Below, in pieces: positions 16,688-25,970 of a DNA stretch of 63,021 nt. Position numbers and translations under genes: made by a program. The DNA comes from Actinomycetota bacterium (lineage in GTDB: Bacteria > Actinomycetota > Thermoleophilia > Solirubrobacterales > Solirubrobacteraceae): the NCBI GenBank assembly GCA_005885515.1, contig VAWK01000006.1, forward strand, positions 1 through 63,021, read 5' to 3'. The number at the start of each line of letters is the position of its first letter. Position 1 is the stretch's first letter. The notes below the pieces were generated by a model. That model had not been told where the DNA came from and ran no database searches. It worked only from the letters and a program-made list of their open reading frames with translations.

Positions 16688-17650
16688 ATGACGTTGCCCG
16701 GCAAGGCAAAGACTGCGGTCCCGTTGACGGCCGCGCTGCTTGCGACGCTCGCTGCCTCGCCGCAGGCACAGGCGCAGGGAACGCTGATCGGCACGGTTTC
16801 GCTGCAGACACCGGCGATTCCCGCGCCGCTGAGCACGCCGTCGCTGCCGGCGCCCACCCCGCGGCCTGTGTCGCTGCCCCAGCCGCCCAGCAGCACCTCG
16901 ACGCCACCCGTGCGCGTTCCGTCGGTGTCCACGCCCTCTGTTTCCACGCCCTCTCTCCCGAGCATCAGCACGCCCTCCACCCCCGCGCCGGCGCCCTCTG
17001 CGCCCGCGCCCAAGGTACACGTATCGGGGACCACCTCCCCGGCGCCCTCGGTGAACGTCTCCTCCTCGGTGACGCCGTCCACCTCAGTCAGCGGCCCGGG
17101 ATCCGGCTCGGTCGCTCAGGCGTCGCCCACCACGGCCGCGACGCGAGGTGCATCCGCCCCGGCCCCCGGCTCCGCGGCGTCCAGACAAGGCTCCACCCTG
17201 GCCGCGCGTTCGGCCGGGGGCAACGAAGCCCTGCGCAGCCTGCTCGCGCTAGGCGCGGGCGCGGGCGGTGGGCCGGGCAGTCGACCCGGGAGGGGAGCCG
17301 CGGGCGGCGCCGGGCCTTGGCACGATGGCTCGGGCTACGGCGCGCGCGCGACCGCGGCCCAGCTGAGCGCCTTTGCGTCATCGCTTGCGCGAGCGCTGAG
17401 CGGCCTCGGGCAGATCGGCGGCTCGGGACCTAGCGGCGGGGCCGCCGTTCACACGACGCGCGCCGACCGTGGCGCGGCGCCGGCTTCCTCTAGCGCCAAG
17501 GACCCGCTCGGGCTCGAACTACCCCCGCAAACGGGTCAGGCGATGATGGTGGCGCTGATCGCACTCGGAGCGTTGTTGCTGGTGGGCGTGCTGTTCAGGG
17601 ACGAGCTGCAGCAGCTGCTCTCGCGGTTGACACAGAGGCCGCACAGCTAG
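16688..17650 (+). CDS. secreted Ser/Pro/Thr-rich protein with C-terminal anchor
   Basis: 320 residues. An N-terminal signal peptide (LTAALLATLAASPQAQAQG, probable cleavage near AQA) is followed by about 130 residues dominated by Ser, Pro and Thr (VPSVSTPSVSTPSLPSIS). A Gly/Ala-rich middle comes next, then a C-terminal hydrophobic helix (MMVALIALGALLLVGVLF) with a short basic tail. The layout is that of a wall-spanning or stalk protein anchored in the membrane. The start has GGGGGGTTAGGG upstream. No domain is recognised and there is no LPxTG motif. Confidence 0.7.
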   Translation: MTLPGKAKTAVPLTAALLATLAASPQAQAQGTLIGTVSLQTPAIPAPLSTPSLPAPTPRPVSLPQPPSSTSTPPVRVPSVSTPSVSTPSLPSISTPSTPAPAPSAPAPKVHVSGTTSPAPSVNVSSSVTPSTSVSGPGSGSVAQASPTTAATRGASAPAPGSAASRQGSTLAARSAGGNEALRSLLALGAGAGGGPGSRPGRGAAGGAGPWHDGSGYGARATAAQLSAFASSLARALSGLGQIGGSGPSGGAAVHTTRADRGAAPASSSAKDPLGLELPPQTGQAMMVALIALGALLLVGVLFRDELQQLLSRLTQRPHS

Positions 17651-17723
17651 AAGCAACTCCGGGCCACGCGGCTGCAGCGACGCTTGCACGCCATCCGGGC
17701 ATCGCCCTAGCGTCGCCGAGCAT

Positions 17724-19766
17724 ATGTTCGACGCTGCCGCCGTCTCCGCCTGGCTGGAGGAGCTCAATGCCGAGCAGCGGACCGCCGTCACGCACCGAGG
17801 CGGCCCGCTGCTGATCCTCGCCGGGGCGGGGACGGGCAAGACGACCACGCTCTGCACGCGCGTGGCGTGGTTGCTGAGCGAGGGGGTTCCAGCCGAGCGC
17901 ATGCTGCTGCTGACGTTCACGCGACGCGCAGCGCGGGAGATGGTGCAGCGCGCACACTCGATGACCGCGCGCGTGCTCCCCAGCGCCGGGGCTGTGGTCG
18001 GCGGAACCTTTCACTCGCTGGCCCACCGCATCGTGCGCCTGCATGCGTGCTCGCTGGAACTGCCGCCGGGCTTCGGCGTGCTAGACGCGGGCGACGCCGC
18101 CGACCTAATCGACCTCGTGCGCCAGGAGCTGGGTCACGCGGCGAGCACGCGCCGCTTCCCCCGCGCCCAGACGATGCTCGACATCTACTCCTATACCGTC
18201 AACGCTCAGAGACCACTGGCGGAGATCCTCGCGGAGCGCTTTCCCTGGTGTGAGGAGCACGGCGAGGCTCTCGCCGAGAGCTTCCGTGCATACGGAGCCC
18301 GGAAGCGGACGTTCGGCGTGCTCGATCTCGACGACCTGCTGATCTACTGGCGCGCGCTCGCAGGCGATCCGGTGCTCGGGACGCGCATCGCCGACAGCTT
18401 TGACCACGTGCTCGTCGACGAGTATCAGGACGTCAACGGGCTGCAGGTCGACATCGTTCGCAGCCTGCGGCACGCGCGGTGCGAGCTCACGGTCGTGGGC
18501 GACGACTTCCAGGCGATCTACGGATTTCGTGCCGCGAGCGCTCGGCACATCCTGGAGTTTCCGCAGCACTTTCCCGATGCGCGCACAATCACGCTCGAGC
18601 AAAACTATCGCTCGACCGAGTCGATTCTAGCGATCGCAAACGCGCTCTCGAACCAGGACCAGCACGGCTTTCCCAAGCGGCTGTGGAGCGAGCGGGGAGA
18701 GGGGGCCGCGCCGGAGCTCGCGTTCGTTCGCGACGAGAGCTCGCAAGCGAATGAGGTCTGCGAACGGGTCCTGGCCGCGCGCGAGGAGGGGATGGAGCTG
18801 CGCGCGCAGGCTGTCCTGTTTCGCACCTGCCACGACTCCGCTCTGCTAGAGCTCGAGTTGACGCGCCGCAGGGTTCCGTTCGTAAAGTACGGCGGCCTGC
18901 GCTACCTGGACGCGGCTCACGTGAAGGACCTCGTGGCGCTGCTGAGGCTGGCGAGCAACGCGGCAGATGAGGTGAGCTGGTTTCGCGTGCTGCAGCTGCT
19001 GGACGGCGTAGGTCCGGTGCGCGCGCGGCGCCTGCTCGATGCGCTGCGGGCCCCCGGCGGCGGTCCGCCCGAGCTCAGCCGCTGGGCCGATGCTGCCGGA
19101 CACGTGCCGGAGCATGCGCGCGCGGCGGCCACCGCGCTGTTCGGCGCGCTCGTCGACGCCGCCGCAGGCGGTGAGAGCGCCGGCGCGCGGGTCGAGCGGC
19201 TGTGCGCCGCGCTCGTACCGCTGATCCGGCTTCGCTATGACGACGGAGCCGCGCGCGCCGCCGACCTGGACCAGCTGGTTGCGGCCGCCGGCAGCGCTCG
19301 CGACATACGCGAGTTCGTCGCCGAGCTGGTGCTCGACCCGCCGGCCTCGAGCGCGGATCTGGCGGGGCCACCGCATCTCGACGAGGACTATCTCGTGCTC
19401 AGCACCGTACATTCGGCAAAGGGCCTGGAGTGGGATGCGGTCCACCTGATCGCCGCCTACGACGGCAACTTCCCCGCCGATATGAACACTGGCAGCGAGC
19501 AGGGGGTCGCCGAGGAGCGCCGGCTGCTCTACGTCGCGCTCACGCGTGCGCGCCGGCGGCTGCACGTCTACGTACCGGTCCGCTACTACCACCGTCCGGC
19601 CGGGTGCGATGACCCGCATGGCTACGGCAGGACATCGCGCTTTTTGACCGCCAGCGTCCAGTGCCTCTTCAGGGTCACGCGCACGCCCGGGGAGCCCTCC
19701 CCTGGTGTGGACGGCGTCGCTCCACGGCGGCGAATCGAGGTATCTGTCGACGCGCTGTTTGCGTGA
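17724..19766 (+). CDS. UvrD/PcrA-type superfamily 1 helicase
   Basis: 680 residues with all SF1A motifs in order: Walker A ILAGAGTGKTTTL (residue 32), LLLTFTRRAA (Ia), LVDEYQDVN (II), VVGDDFQAIYGFR (III), LEQNYRSTESIL (IV), VLSTVHSAKGLEWDAVHLI (V) and EERRLLYVALTRAR (VI). Such ATP-driven 3'-5' DNA helicases act in repair or recombination. Its length is close to UvrD, with no extra nuclease domain, so it is not AddA or RecB. It stands alone, ahead of a terminator. Confidence 0.93.
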   Translation: MFDAAAVSAWLEELNAEQRTAVTHRGGPLLILAGAGTGKTTTLCTRVAWLLSEGVPAERMLLLTFTRRAAREMVQRAHSMTARVLPSAGAVVGGTFHSLAHRIVRLHACSLELPPGFGVLDAGDAADLIDLVRQELGHAASTRRFPRAQTMLDIYSYTVNAQRPLAEILAERFPWCEEHGEALAESFRAYGARKRTFGVLDLDDLLIYWRALAGDPVLGTRIADSFDHVLVDEYQDVNGLQVDIVRSLRHARCELTVVGDDFQAIYGFRAASARHILEFPQHFPDARTITLEQNYRSTESILAIANALSNQDQHGFPKRLWSERGEGAAPELAFVRDESSQANEVCERVLAAREEGMELRAQAVLFRTCHDSALLELELTRRRVPFVKYGGLRYLDAAHVKDLVALLRLASNAADEVSWFRVLQLLDGVGPVRARRLLDALRAPGGGPPELSRWADAAGHVPEHARAAATALFGALVDAAAGGESAGARVERLCAALVPLIRLRYDDGAARAADLDQLVAAAGSARDIREFVAELVLDPPASSADLAGPPHLDEDYLVLSTVHSAKGLEWDAVHLIAAYDGNFPADMNTGSEQGVAEERRLLYVALTRARRRLHVYVPVRYYHRPAGCDDPHGYGRTSRFLTASVQCLFRVTRTPGEPSPGVDGVAPRRRIEVSVDALFA

Positions 19767-20014
19767 CCGAGTCGGCCATGGCTCGCAAGGCCGGCTTGTC
19801 GTCCGAAAGAGACCACGCCGTGTCGGCCCTTTCGTCCACCGCGGGGCGCCCGGCTTCAGCCGGCGCGCCTGCCCGTCGATGGGCTCGCAGAACCGACGCT
19901 GGTGCTCCAGCCGAGGTCAAAATCGATCCACATAGCCGTCCACAGGCCACGGCGAACCGGAAAGCCTGGAGGCGCCCGGGCAGGCAGGGCCCCAGCTCCT
20001 CCACACACGGGAAC

Positions 20015-20050
20015 GGCGCTCCACCGCAGGGTGGGGCGCCTTTTCGTTTT
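20015..20050 (+). terminator. factor-independent terminator
   Basis: An 11-bp stem, GGCGCTCCACC with GGTGGGGCGCC around a GCAG loop, is followed by TTTTCGTTTT. It lies about 250 bases after the helicase stop and just before the DUF2236 gene. No other gene fills the gap, so it probably ends the helicase transcript. Confidence 0.8.
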
Positions 20051-20096
20051 GGTCGGCCGGCCGGCGCCACCGGAGCGATCCAGCTCAGTCGCCAAA

Positions 20097-21008
20097 ATGC
20101 GCAGCATGAGCGCAGTGATGCCGCATGCCGCTGAGTGGCCGGGCCTGGTTCCCGCCCCGGGGACGATCACCTGGCGCCGCGCAAGCGATGCGCGCCTGTT
20201 TCTGGCAGCGGGCTACGCGCTCCTGCTGCAGGTCTCCCACCCGACGGTCGGCGCGGGCGTCAGCGAGCATTCGCAGTTCCGGCGCGAACCGTGGGGGCGG
20301 CTGATGCGCACGCTTGACTACACCTACACGATGGTCTACGGGGGCCCCCAGGCGGCCGGCGAGATGGGCCGCCGGATCCGCAGCTTCCACAAGCACATCC
20401 GTGGCAGCCTGCCCGATGGCCGCGCTTACCACGCGCTCGAGCCCGGCGCGTATGCGTGGGTGCACGCCACGCTCGCCGAGGCGATCGTGCGAGCCCACGA
20501 GCGCTTCGGCCGGCCGTTCAGCGGCGCGCAGTGCGAGGCCTTCTGGGCAGAGTGGCGCGCGCTCGGCCGGCTGCTCGGGATCCGCGAGCGCGACCTGCCG
20601 GCGGGCTGGGAGGGCTTTGGCGACTACCTCCAGGAAATGGTGGCGGGCACGCTCGTCCACACGGTGGCAGTCGATGACGTGCTCGCAGCGCTGTCGCGGC
20701 CCTCCGCTCCCAAGCTGCCCGCGCTGAGCGCTCCCGCGTGGACGCTCGCGCGGCCGCCGCTCGGGCACGTGCTTCGGCTGGCCACCGTCGGCCTGCTGGC
20801 GCCAGTTCTGCGGCGCCGCTTCGGCGTGTCCTGGTCTCCCGCGCAGGAGCTGCAGCTGCGCGCGTTCAGCTCGGCGCTACGCTCGGCCACGCCGGTGATG
20901 CCGGCGTGGCTTCAGAACACCGGCGCCGGCTACCTGCGCCACCGGGCTCCGGAGATCGCCCGAGGCGAAGTCGCCTCCCCGAGCCGTCTGGCCCGCACGC
21001 GAGCGTGA
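20097..21008 (+). CDS. oxygenase MpaB family protein (DUF2236)
   Basis: About 303 residues. The conserved N-terminal pattern LFLAAGYALLLQVSHPTVGA, with the His of QVSHP, then FRREPWGRLMRTLDYTYTMVYG and IRSFHKHIRG, are signatures of the DUF2236/latex-clearing-protein-like family, in which histidines bind heme. Some relatives are oxygenases (MpaB, Lcp); for this one the reaction is unknown. ATG 20097 and ATG 20106 are both possible starts. The gene directly follows the terminator and ends convergently with the enoyl-CoA hydratase. Confidence 0.83.
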   Translation: MRSMSAVMPHAAEWPGLVPAPGTITWRRASDARLFLAAGYALLLQVSHPTVGAGVSEHSQFRREPWGRLMRTLDYTYTMVYGGPQAAGEMGRRIRSFHKHIRGSLPDGRAYHALEPGAYAWVHATLAEAIVRAHERFGRPFSGAQCEAFWAEWRALGRLLGIRERDLPAGWEGFGDYLQEMVAGTLVHTVAVDDVLAALSRPSAPKLPALSAPAWTLARPPLGHVLRLATVGLLAPVLRRRFGVSWSPAQELQLRAFSSALRSATPVMPAWLQNTGAGYLRHRAPEIARGEVASPSRLARTRA

Positions 21009-21059
21009 GCATCCGCCGCGACACCTTCAGACGCGCCGGTCAGACGTCGCTCACGATGA

Positions 21060-21887
21060 TCATCTCGCGAGCATCCTCCTGACCGCTCCGGCGAACGCCT
21101 CGGTGGTGAAGCAGCTGGGCTCGGCGAACTCCTCGAGTGCCAGCGCCCCGTCCCAGCTCGCGTCCGCGACCGCGCGCAGCAGCGGCTTGGTCATCTCCAT
21201 CGCGTGCAGCGGCATCGCGCTCACCCGATCGCACCATTGTTCGGCCGCGTCGAGCAGCGCATCATGGGGCACGACTTCCTGCACGAGCCCCAGGCGCAGT
21301 GCCGCTTGCGCGTCGATGTGCTCCCCGCGCAGGTAATAGGCATACGCGCCCTGATAGCCCAGGTGACGCGTCAGCGCCCAGCTCGTGCCGACCTCGGGCA
21401 GCAGCCCCAGCTTTCCGAACGCGGGCACGATCACCGCCCGCTCGGAGGCGATCGCGAGGTCGCACGTGAGCGCCCACGCGAGGCCCACCCCGGCCGCCGC
21501 ACCGTTGAGCGCCGCGAGGAAGGTCGTGTCCGAGTGTGCGATCAGGCGGGCGATAGCCCCGAACTCCCCGCGAATCCAGCGCCACACGTCGGTGGTTCCG
21601 GGCGCGTCGGCGAGCTTGGAGATGGCGTCCTTCATCATGCGCAGGTCGCCGCCGGCGCTGAACGCCGGATCCGCTCCGGTGAGGACGATCGTGCGTACGT
21701 CGGCCTCGCGCACCAGATCCTCGAGCGCGTTCCGCAGCTGGCGCACGAGCGGCGCGCTCAGCGCGTTCAAGCGTTCGGGCTCGGCGAGCGTGACCAGCGC
21801 GCGGTCGCCCTTGCGCTCCAGGCGAACGCGTTGGGGTGCGCTCGGGTCATCGCCCGTGGCGATCATGTCGCGATACATCGTGCTCAT
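21060..21887 (-). CDS. enoyl-CoA hydratase/isomerase family protein
   Basis: 275 residues of crotonase fold. The start MSTMYRDM is chosen for the GAGGAGATC ribosome site. The oxyanion-hole segments are TGADPAFSAGGDLRMM and LNGAAAGVGLAWALTCDLAI. The Glu expected at the first hydratase position is replaced (AAAGVGLA), whereas the second, LLPEVGTSWAL, is kept, which suggests an isomerase or a variant hydratase. It acts on CoA thioesters in fatty acid or amino acid breakdown. It is probably co-transcribed with the upstream epimerase gene, about 50 bases away. Confidence 0.87.
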   Translation of the reverse strand: MSTMYRDMIATGDDPSAPQRVRLERKGDRALVTLAEPERLNALSAPLVRQLRNALEDLVREADVRTIVLTGADPAFSAGGDLRMMKDAISKLADAPGTTDVWRWIRGEFGAIARLIAHSDTTFLAALNGAAAGVGLAWALTCDLAIASERAVIVPAFGKLGLLPEVGTSWALTRHLGYQGAYAYYLRGEHIDAQAALRLGLVQEVVPHDALLDAAEQWCDRVSAMPLHAMEMTKPLLRAVADASWDGALALEEFAEPSCFTTEAFAGAVRRMLAR

Positions 21888-21937
21888 CGAGATCTCCTCT
21901 CCTCGGGCGGCCAGTTCCGCTGGCAACCGTACCGGCG

Positions 21938-22945
21938 CTAGCGAGCTCGGTCACCTGCGGCGAGCTGTGCCCCGCGCAGCTCCTGCAGTCCGGCGGCGAT
22001 CTGTTTGACCGGGGCGTAGCCCAGCTGCGCGCGCGCCTTGTCGATCCTGATCGTGCACTCCTGACATGACACCCAGTACGCAAAGCGCGTGAGCGGTGGA
22101 CGGCCTGGCAGCGGCAGCCGTCTCCAAGCGGCCTCGCCGGCGCTGGCGAGCACGCCCCCGAGCCAGCCGGGCAGGCTCCGCGACGGCGGCGTCATCCCCT
22201 GGGTGAGGAGCAGCTCACTGACGAACTCGCGGAACACCACGGGCTCCCCGTCGGTCACGAAGTAGGCATTTCCCGGCACGCCCCGCGTGGCGCCGAGCAG
22301 CAGGCCCTCGACCGTGTTGTCCACATGCGTCGTGGAGGTGCGGTGATGACCGCCGCCGATCCAGGCAAAGCGGCCGCTTCGCACCATCTCCACCAGCGCC
22401 GGTAGCAGCGTGGTGTCGCCAACTCCCCACACGAAGCGCGGCCGCACGACGACTGTCTCGAAGCGATCGCCGTTCGCGGCCAGCACCAGTTCCTCGGCGC
22501 GTGCCTTGGTCGCGCTGTACAGGGCCGGGGAGTCGGGGCGCAGGGAGGCGGTCTCGTCGACTTCCATGAGCGGCGCGCCGGCCAGCAGCGCGGCCTCGGT
22601 GCCGACGTGCACGAAGCGCCGCACGCCTGCCTCCGAGCACGCTGTCAAGGCGTTGCTGGTGCCCTCGACGTTACCGCGGCGGAACTCCTCTGGCGTCCCC
22701 CAGTCGCCCAGCGTTGCTGCGGCGTGAAACGCAAGCTCGCAGCCCAGCGCGCCCGCCCGCATGGTGCTCGGATCGGCGAGGTCTCCGCGCTCGGGCTCGG
22801 CCCCCCGTGCCCGCACGCGCTCGGCCGCGCGATCCGAGCGGGCCAGAGCGCGCACGCCGTAGCCATCGGCAACCAGGCGCTCGATCAGCCGCCCGCCGAT
22901 GAAGCCCGAACCGCCGGTAACGAACGCGCTCGCCACCGGCCGCAC
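21938..22945 (-). CDS. NAD(P)-dependent epimerase/3-beta-hydroxysteroid dehydrogenase-like protein
   Basis: 335 residues of the extended SDR family: Rossmann motif FVTGGSGFIGGRLIERL at the N-terminus, FHAAATLGDWG after strand 4, and the catalytic YSATKARAE (YxxxK) near residue 152. VVRPRFVWGVGD and the later CQECTIRIDKARAQLGYAP, ending in the usual substrate-binding region, fit sterol dehydrogenase or sugar/phenol epimerase-like members. The exact substrate is unknown. Confidence 0.87.
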   Translation of the reverse strand: MRPVASAFVTGGSGFIGGRLIERLVADGYGVRALARSDRAAERVRARGAEPERGDLADPSTMRAGALGCELAFHAAATLGDWGTPEEFRRGNVEGTSNALTACSEAGVRRFVHVGTEAALLAGAPLMEVDETASLRPDSPALYSATKARAEELVLAANGDRFETVVVRPRFVWGVGDTTLLPALVEMVRSGRFAWIGGGHHRTSTTHVDNTVEGLLLGATRGVPGNAYFVTDGEPVVFREFVSELLLTQGMTPPSRSLPGWLGGVLASAGEAAWRRLPLPGRPPLTRFAYWVSCQECTIRIDKARAQLGYAPVKQIAAGLQELRGAQLAAGDRAR

Positions 22946-22983
22946 ACTAACTCAGCCGCGCCGCCGGCCGCCGCTGCGGGGAG

Positions 22984-23430
22984 CTAGGGTGACGCCAGAG
23001 ATTTTTCGCGCCTGCCCTGGGGCTCGACGTGGGCGGCCATGTGCAGGTGGCGATCGATCTCAAACCACATACACGCGTCTTGGCCCGCCTCGTCGACCGA
23101 CCAGCGGTCGGCGAGCTCGTCGAGCAGCAGCAGGCTGTAGTCGCGCCCGTTGTCTTCGGCGGAGAGCTCCAGGTGCTGGCGCGGGGCGCGCAGCTCGACC
23201 CTCACGACGTCGGTCGGCATCCACGCGCGCAGCTCCATGTTCGCGCCGCTGGCGTGGGCGTGCTGGACGGCGCGCGTCACCAGCTCGCTTGTCAGCAGCA
23301 CCACCGCATCACGCAGGTCGGGCGAGGGCCGATCCACCTGCGCCACGTGGTAGCGCGCCGCGCGGGGCGCGTAGGGGTCGAGCGTCAACGACATCGCGAG
23401 GTCCGGCTGCAGCGGGTCGATCGGCATCAC
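22984..23430 (-). CDS. RsbW-like anti-sigma/serine kinase ATPase
   Basis: 148 residues (GTG 23430 or ATG 23427). A GHKL ATP-binding fold is suggested by VVLLTSELVTRAVQHAHASG (the N box, with Ala where Asn is usual), VRVELRAPRQHLELSAEDNG (G1-like, DNG) and LLLLDELADRWSVDEAG (G2-like). Such small HATPase_c_2 proteins bind sigma factors or phosphorylate anti-anti-sigma proteins in Actinobacteria. The N-box Asn is not at its normal place (TRAVQHA), so ATP binding is uncertain. No sigma factor or antagonist is adjacent. Confidence 0.7.
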   Translation of the reverse strand: MMPIDPLQPDLAMSLTLDPYAPRAARYHVAQVDRPSPDLRDAVVLLTSELVTRAVQHAHASGANMELRAWMPTDVVRVELRAPRQHLELSAEDNGRDYSLLLLDELADRWSVDEAGQDACMWFEIDRHLHMAAHVEPQGRREKSLASP

Positions 23431-23464
23431 TTGCTCGGATTCCCGCCGCCGCGAGGTTGAAACG

Positions 23465-24673
23465 TCATTGCGGATCCTTCCTTTGACTAGTCGCGCTCAC
23501 AACCGAGGCAGCCGCAACATACAGCACCGCCTGCACGCGCGCGACCGCTGCCACGGCGCTGTCAGGCGGAAGCATCTCGGGGTGGTGAAGCGGCCGCCGC
23601 TCGAAACCGGGTGCGCCATCGAGGCCCACAAAACCGATCGCAATTGGCGCCAATGCGCCGAAGAAGGCGAAGTCATCGGATCCGCATGAGCGCCACTCGG
23701 CGGCTCGCGCGAGCCCCGCCGCCGGCAGCAGCTCGCGCGCCCTCGCCACCACGGCAGCATCGTTCTGGAGCGCCGGCTCGCCCGGCGTGATCCGCACCGA
23801 TCCCTCGCAACCGTGAGCGGTGGCGATCCCAGCGACCACCTCGCTCACCATCTCGCGCAGCATCCTGCGATCCTCCGGCCGGTAGGCGCGCAGCGCCGCC
23901 CGGGCGCCAGCGGTGGGCGGAATCACGTTCTCGGCGGCACCGCCCCAGAGCACTCCCACCGTCAGCACGGCCGGGTGCAGGGGGTCGATGCGCCGCGCGA
24001 CCTGTGCGTGCAGCGCGACCACGATGTGCGCCAGGGCGAGCACCGGATCGCGCCCGTGGTGGGGGTAGGCGCCGTGGGAGGGGCGTCCCTCAACCGTGAT
24101 CTCTACCGCGTCGCAGGAAGCGTTGACCGCCCCTGGGTCCAGCGCCACCGCACCCCAGCGCACCTCCGGGTGGATGTGCGCCGCCACCACCGCGCTCGGC
24201 GTGATCGCGGCCAGCTCGGCGTGGGCGAGCTGCTCCGCGCCGGAGGGATAGGCCTCCTCGCTCGGCTGGAAGACCGCTACGAGCGAGGCCGGCAGCCCGG
24301 CCCCAAGCGCGTGCGCGGCGCGCGTCAAGGCCACCAACGCCGCCATGTGGACATCGTGCCCGCAGGCGTGCATAGTGGTTCCCGTGGCGCGGAAGGGGGC
24401 GTCGGTGCGCTCCTGCACGGGCAGGCCGTCGAGCTCTGCCCGGATCGCGATCGCCGGCCCGGTTCCGGGTCCGACGCGCGCGATGCGCCCGGTTCCGGCG
24501 ACCGTCTCGCTGGGCACCGGAAGTTGCGCCGCCACTGCCTCGGCTGTCTGCTTCTCGGCGTGGGCGAGCTCCGGCTGGGCGTGCAGGCGGTGGCGCAGCT
24601 CGACCGCCGCCGGCAGCTCGTGCTCGAGCTGATCGAGCAGCCGCGCGAGCAGATCGTCAGTAGATCGCGGCAT
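23465..24673 (-). CDS. M20 family amidohydrolase
   Basis: 402 residues from ATG 24673, overlapping the end of the upstream ligase gene by 17 bases. Metal-binding motifs of M20D amidohydrolases are seen: MHACGHDVHMAALVAL (Cys, His, Asp, His), QPSEEAYPSGAEQL (Glu pair) and VVAAHIHPEV; the dimerisation domain has GRPSHGAYPHHGRDPV, and PLHHPEML supplies the last His. Relatives remove acyl or amino acid groups from amide conjugates (hippurate, N-acyl amino acids, auxin conjugates). Being translationally coupled to a glutamine synthetase-like ligase suggests that it cleaves or recycles an amide made in the same pathway. Confidence 0.88.
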   Translation of the reverse strand: MPRSTDDLLARLLDQLEHELPAAVELRHRLHAQPELAHAEKQTAEAVAAQLPVPSETVAGTGRIARVGPGTGPAIAIRAELDGLPVQERTDAPFRATGTTMHACGHDVHMAALVALTRAAHALGAGLPASLVAVFQPSEEAYPSGAEQLAHAELAAITPSAVVAAHIHPEVRWGAVALDPGAVNASCDAVEITVEGRPSHGAYPHHGRDPVLALAHIVVALHAQVARRIDPLHPAVLTVGVLWGGAAENVIPPTAGARAALRAYRPEDRRMLREMVSEVVAGIATAHGCEGSVRITPGEPALQNDAAVVARARELLPAAGLARAAEWRSCGSDDFAFFGALAPIAIGFVGLDGAPGFERRPLHHPEMLPPDSAVAAVARVQAVLYVAAASVVSATSQRKDPQ

Positions 24674-25970
24674 AGCGCCGGCACGCCTCGCCGAGCTCGA
24701 TCTGGGCCGTCGCCTGCAGCTCTGCGTGCTTGATCCCGACGTAGGCGTCGTAGAGCACCGGGTCCAGCCACCCGCGCACGGTCTCATCCTGCGCGAGTGC
24801 GTGCAGCGCGTTGGCGAGCGATGTCGGCAGGGCACCCACCCCGAAGCGGGCGCGCTCGTCCTCGTTTAGCTCTCCCGGGTCGCGTTCGAGGATCGGCGGC
24901 GCCGGCAGCCCGGCCCGCACTCCCTCCAGCCCGGCACGCACGATCGCGCCAAGCGCCAGATAGGGGTTCGCGCTTGCATCGGCCCCGCGGTACTCCAGCC
25001 GCAGCTGGCCCGCCAGCTCGCTCGCGCCCAGCTCGACCAGCGGCGGGATGCGCAGCAGCGCCTCGCGGTTGCGGTCGGCCAGGCAAACGGCGCCCGCGCT
25101 CCAGTGATGCGGCAGCAGACGCGGTGCCGACACGGGGCTGGGCGCCGTGAGCGCACTGAGCGCCGGCGCGTGCTGCAGGACTCCGGCCGCGAAGCTCATG
25201 CCGAGCTGGCTCATGTGCGCGGGCTGGCCGGCGTCGTACAGCGCCGGCCTGCCCGCCGTGTCGAGCAGCGCGATGTGGATGTGCACCCCGTTGCCGGGTC
25301 CGGCGGGGTCGAGCAGCGGCACGAAGCTGGCGTGCAGGCCGTGCTGCCGCGCCACCTCGCGCACCACCTCGCGCACAACCACGCTGCGATCGGCGCCGGC
25401 GAGCCCCTCGGCGGCCGACACGGGGATCTCGTACTGATGCGGGGCGAACTCGGCGAAGAAGCGCTCCGGCTCGGCCCCCGCTTCCGACAGCGCGGCCATC
25501 ACGCGGGTGGCGAACGGCTCGGCACGCCGCTGCGCCTCGAGCGAGAACGGCAGCGCCGGCGGCTCTTCGCGCAGCAGCTGGAACTCGTGCTCGAAGCTCG
25601 ACACCACGCGCAGGCCGAACTCACCCCGCAGCTCGGCCAGCGCCTCGCGCAGGAACTGGCGGGGACAGCAGGCCCACGGCCGCCCGTCGGTCTCGACGAT
25701 GTCGCACAGCAGCAGCTGTAGCGCGCCGGCCTCGCCGTCGCCGCGCACGCGCACGCGCGTGTCGATGTCGGGCAGCAGCCGCAAGTCGCCCGTCGAGCCG
25801 AACGGACTCTCCTCGGCGAGCGATCCGAGCGGGGTAAGCGAATGGTTGGCGGGCACCCAGCCGACGCCGCTGGCCAGCCGATCGCCAAGCTCGGCGGATG
25901 GCAGCGAGCGGCCACGCACGATCGCCCCGAGGTCGCAGGACACCAGGGCCACCAGCTCGGAAGCGCTCAC
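24657..25970 (-). CDS. glutamine synthetase-like ligase
   Basis: 437 residues from GTG 25970, whose GTGA overlaps the stop of the upstream gene. The catalytic core is complete: VSSFEHEFQLL (metal Glu), FAPHQYEIPVS (metal Glu pair), GNGVHIHIALL (metal His), CLADRNREALLRIP (phosphate-binding Arg) and the C-terminal RLEYRGADASANPYLALGAI. True GlnA has more conserved Tyr-adenylylation and glutamate-binding loops, so this is better placed with gamma-glutamyl-amide ligases (putrescine/ethanolamine type or uncharacterised). It would form an amide from a gamma-carboxylate and an amine using ATP. The substrate is unknown. Confidence 0.85.
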   Translation of the reverse strand: MSASELVALVSCDLGAIVRGRSLPSAELGDRLASGVGWVPANHSLTPLGSLAEESPFGSTGDLRLLPDIDTRVRVRGDGEAGALQLLLCDIVETDGRPWACCPRQFLREALAELRGEFGLRVVSSFEHEFQLLREEPPALPFSLEAQRRAEPFATRVMAALSEAGAEPERFFAEFAPHQYEIPVSAAEGLAGADRSVVVREVVREVARQHGLHASFVPLLDPAGPGNGVHIHIALLDTAGRPALYDAGQPAHMSQLGMSFAAGVLQHAPALSALTAPSPVSAPRLLPHHWSAGAVCLADRNREALLRIPPLVELGASELAGQLRLEYRGADASANPYLALGAIVRAGLEGVRAGLPAPPILERDPGELNEDERARFGVGALPTSLANALHALAQDETVRGWLDPVLYDAYVGIKHAELQATAQIELGEACRRYAAIY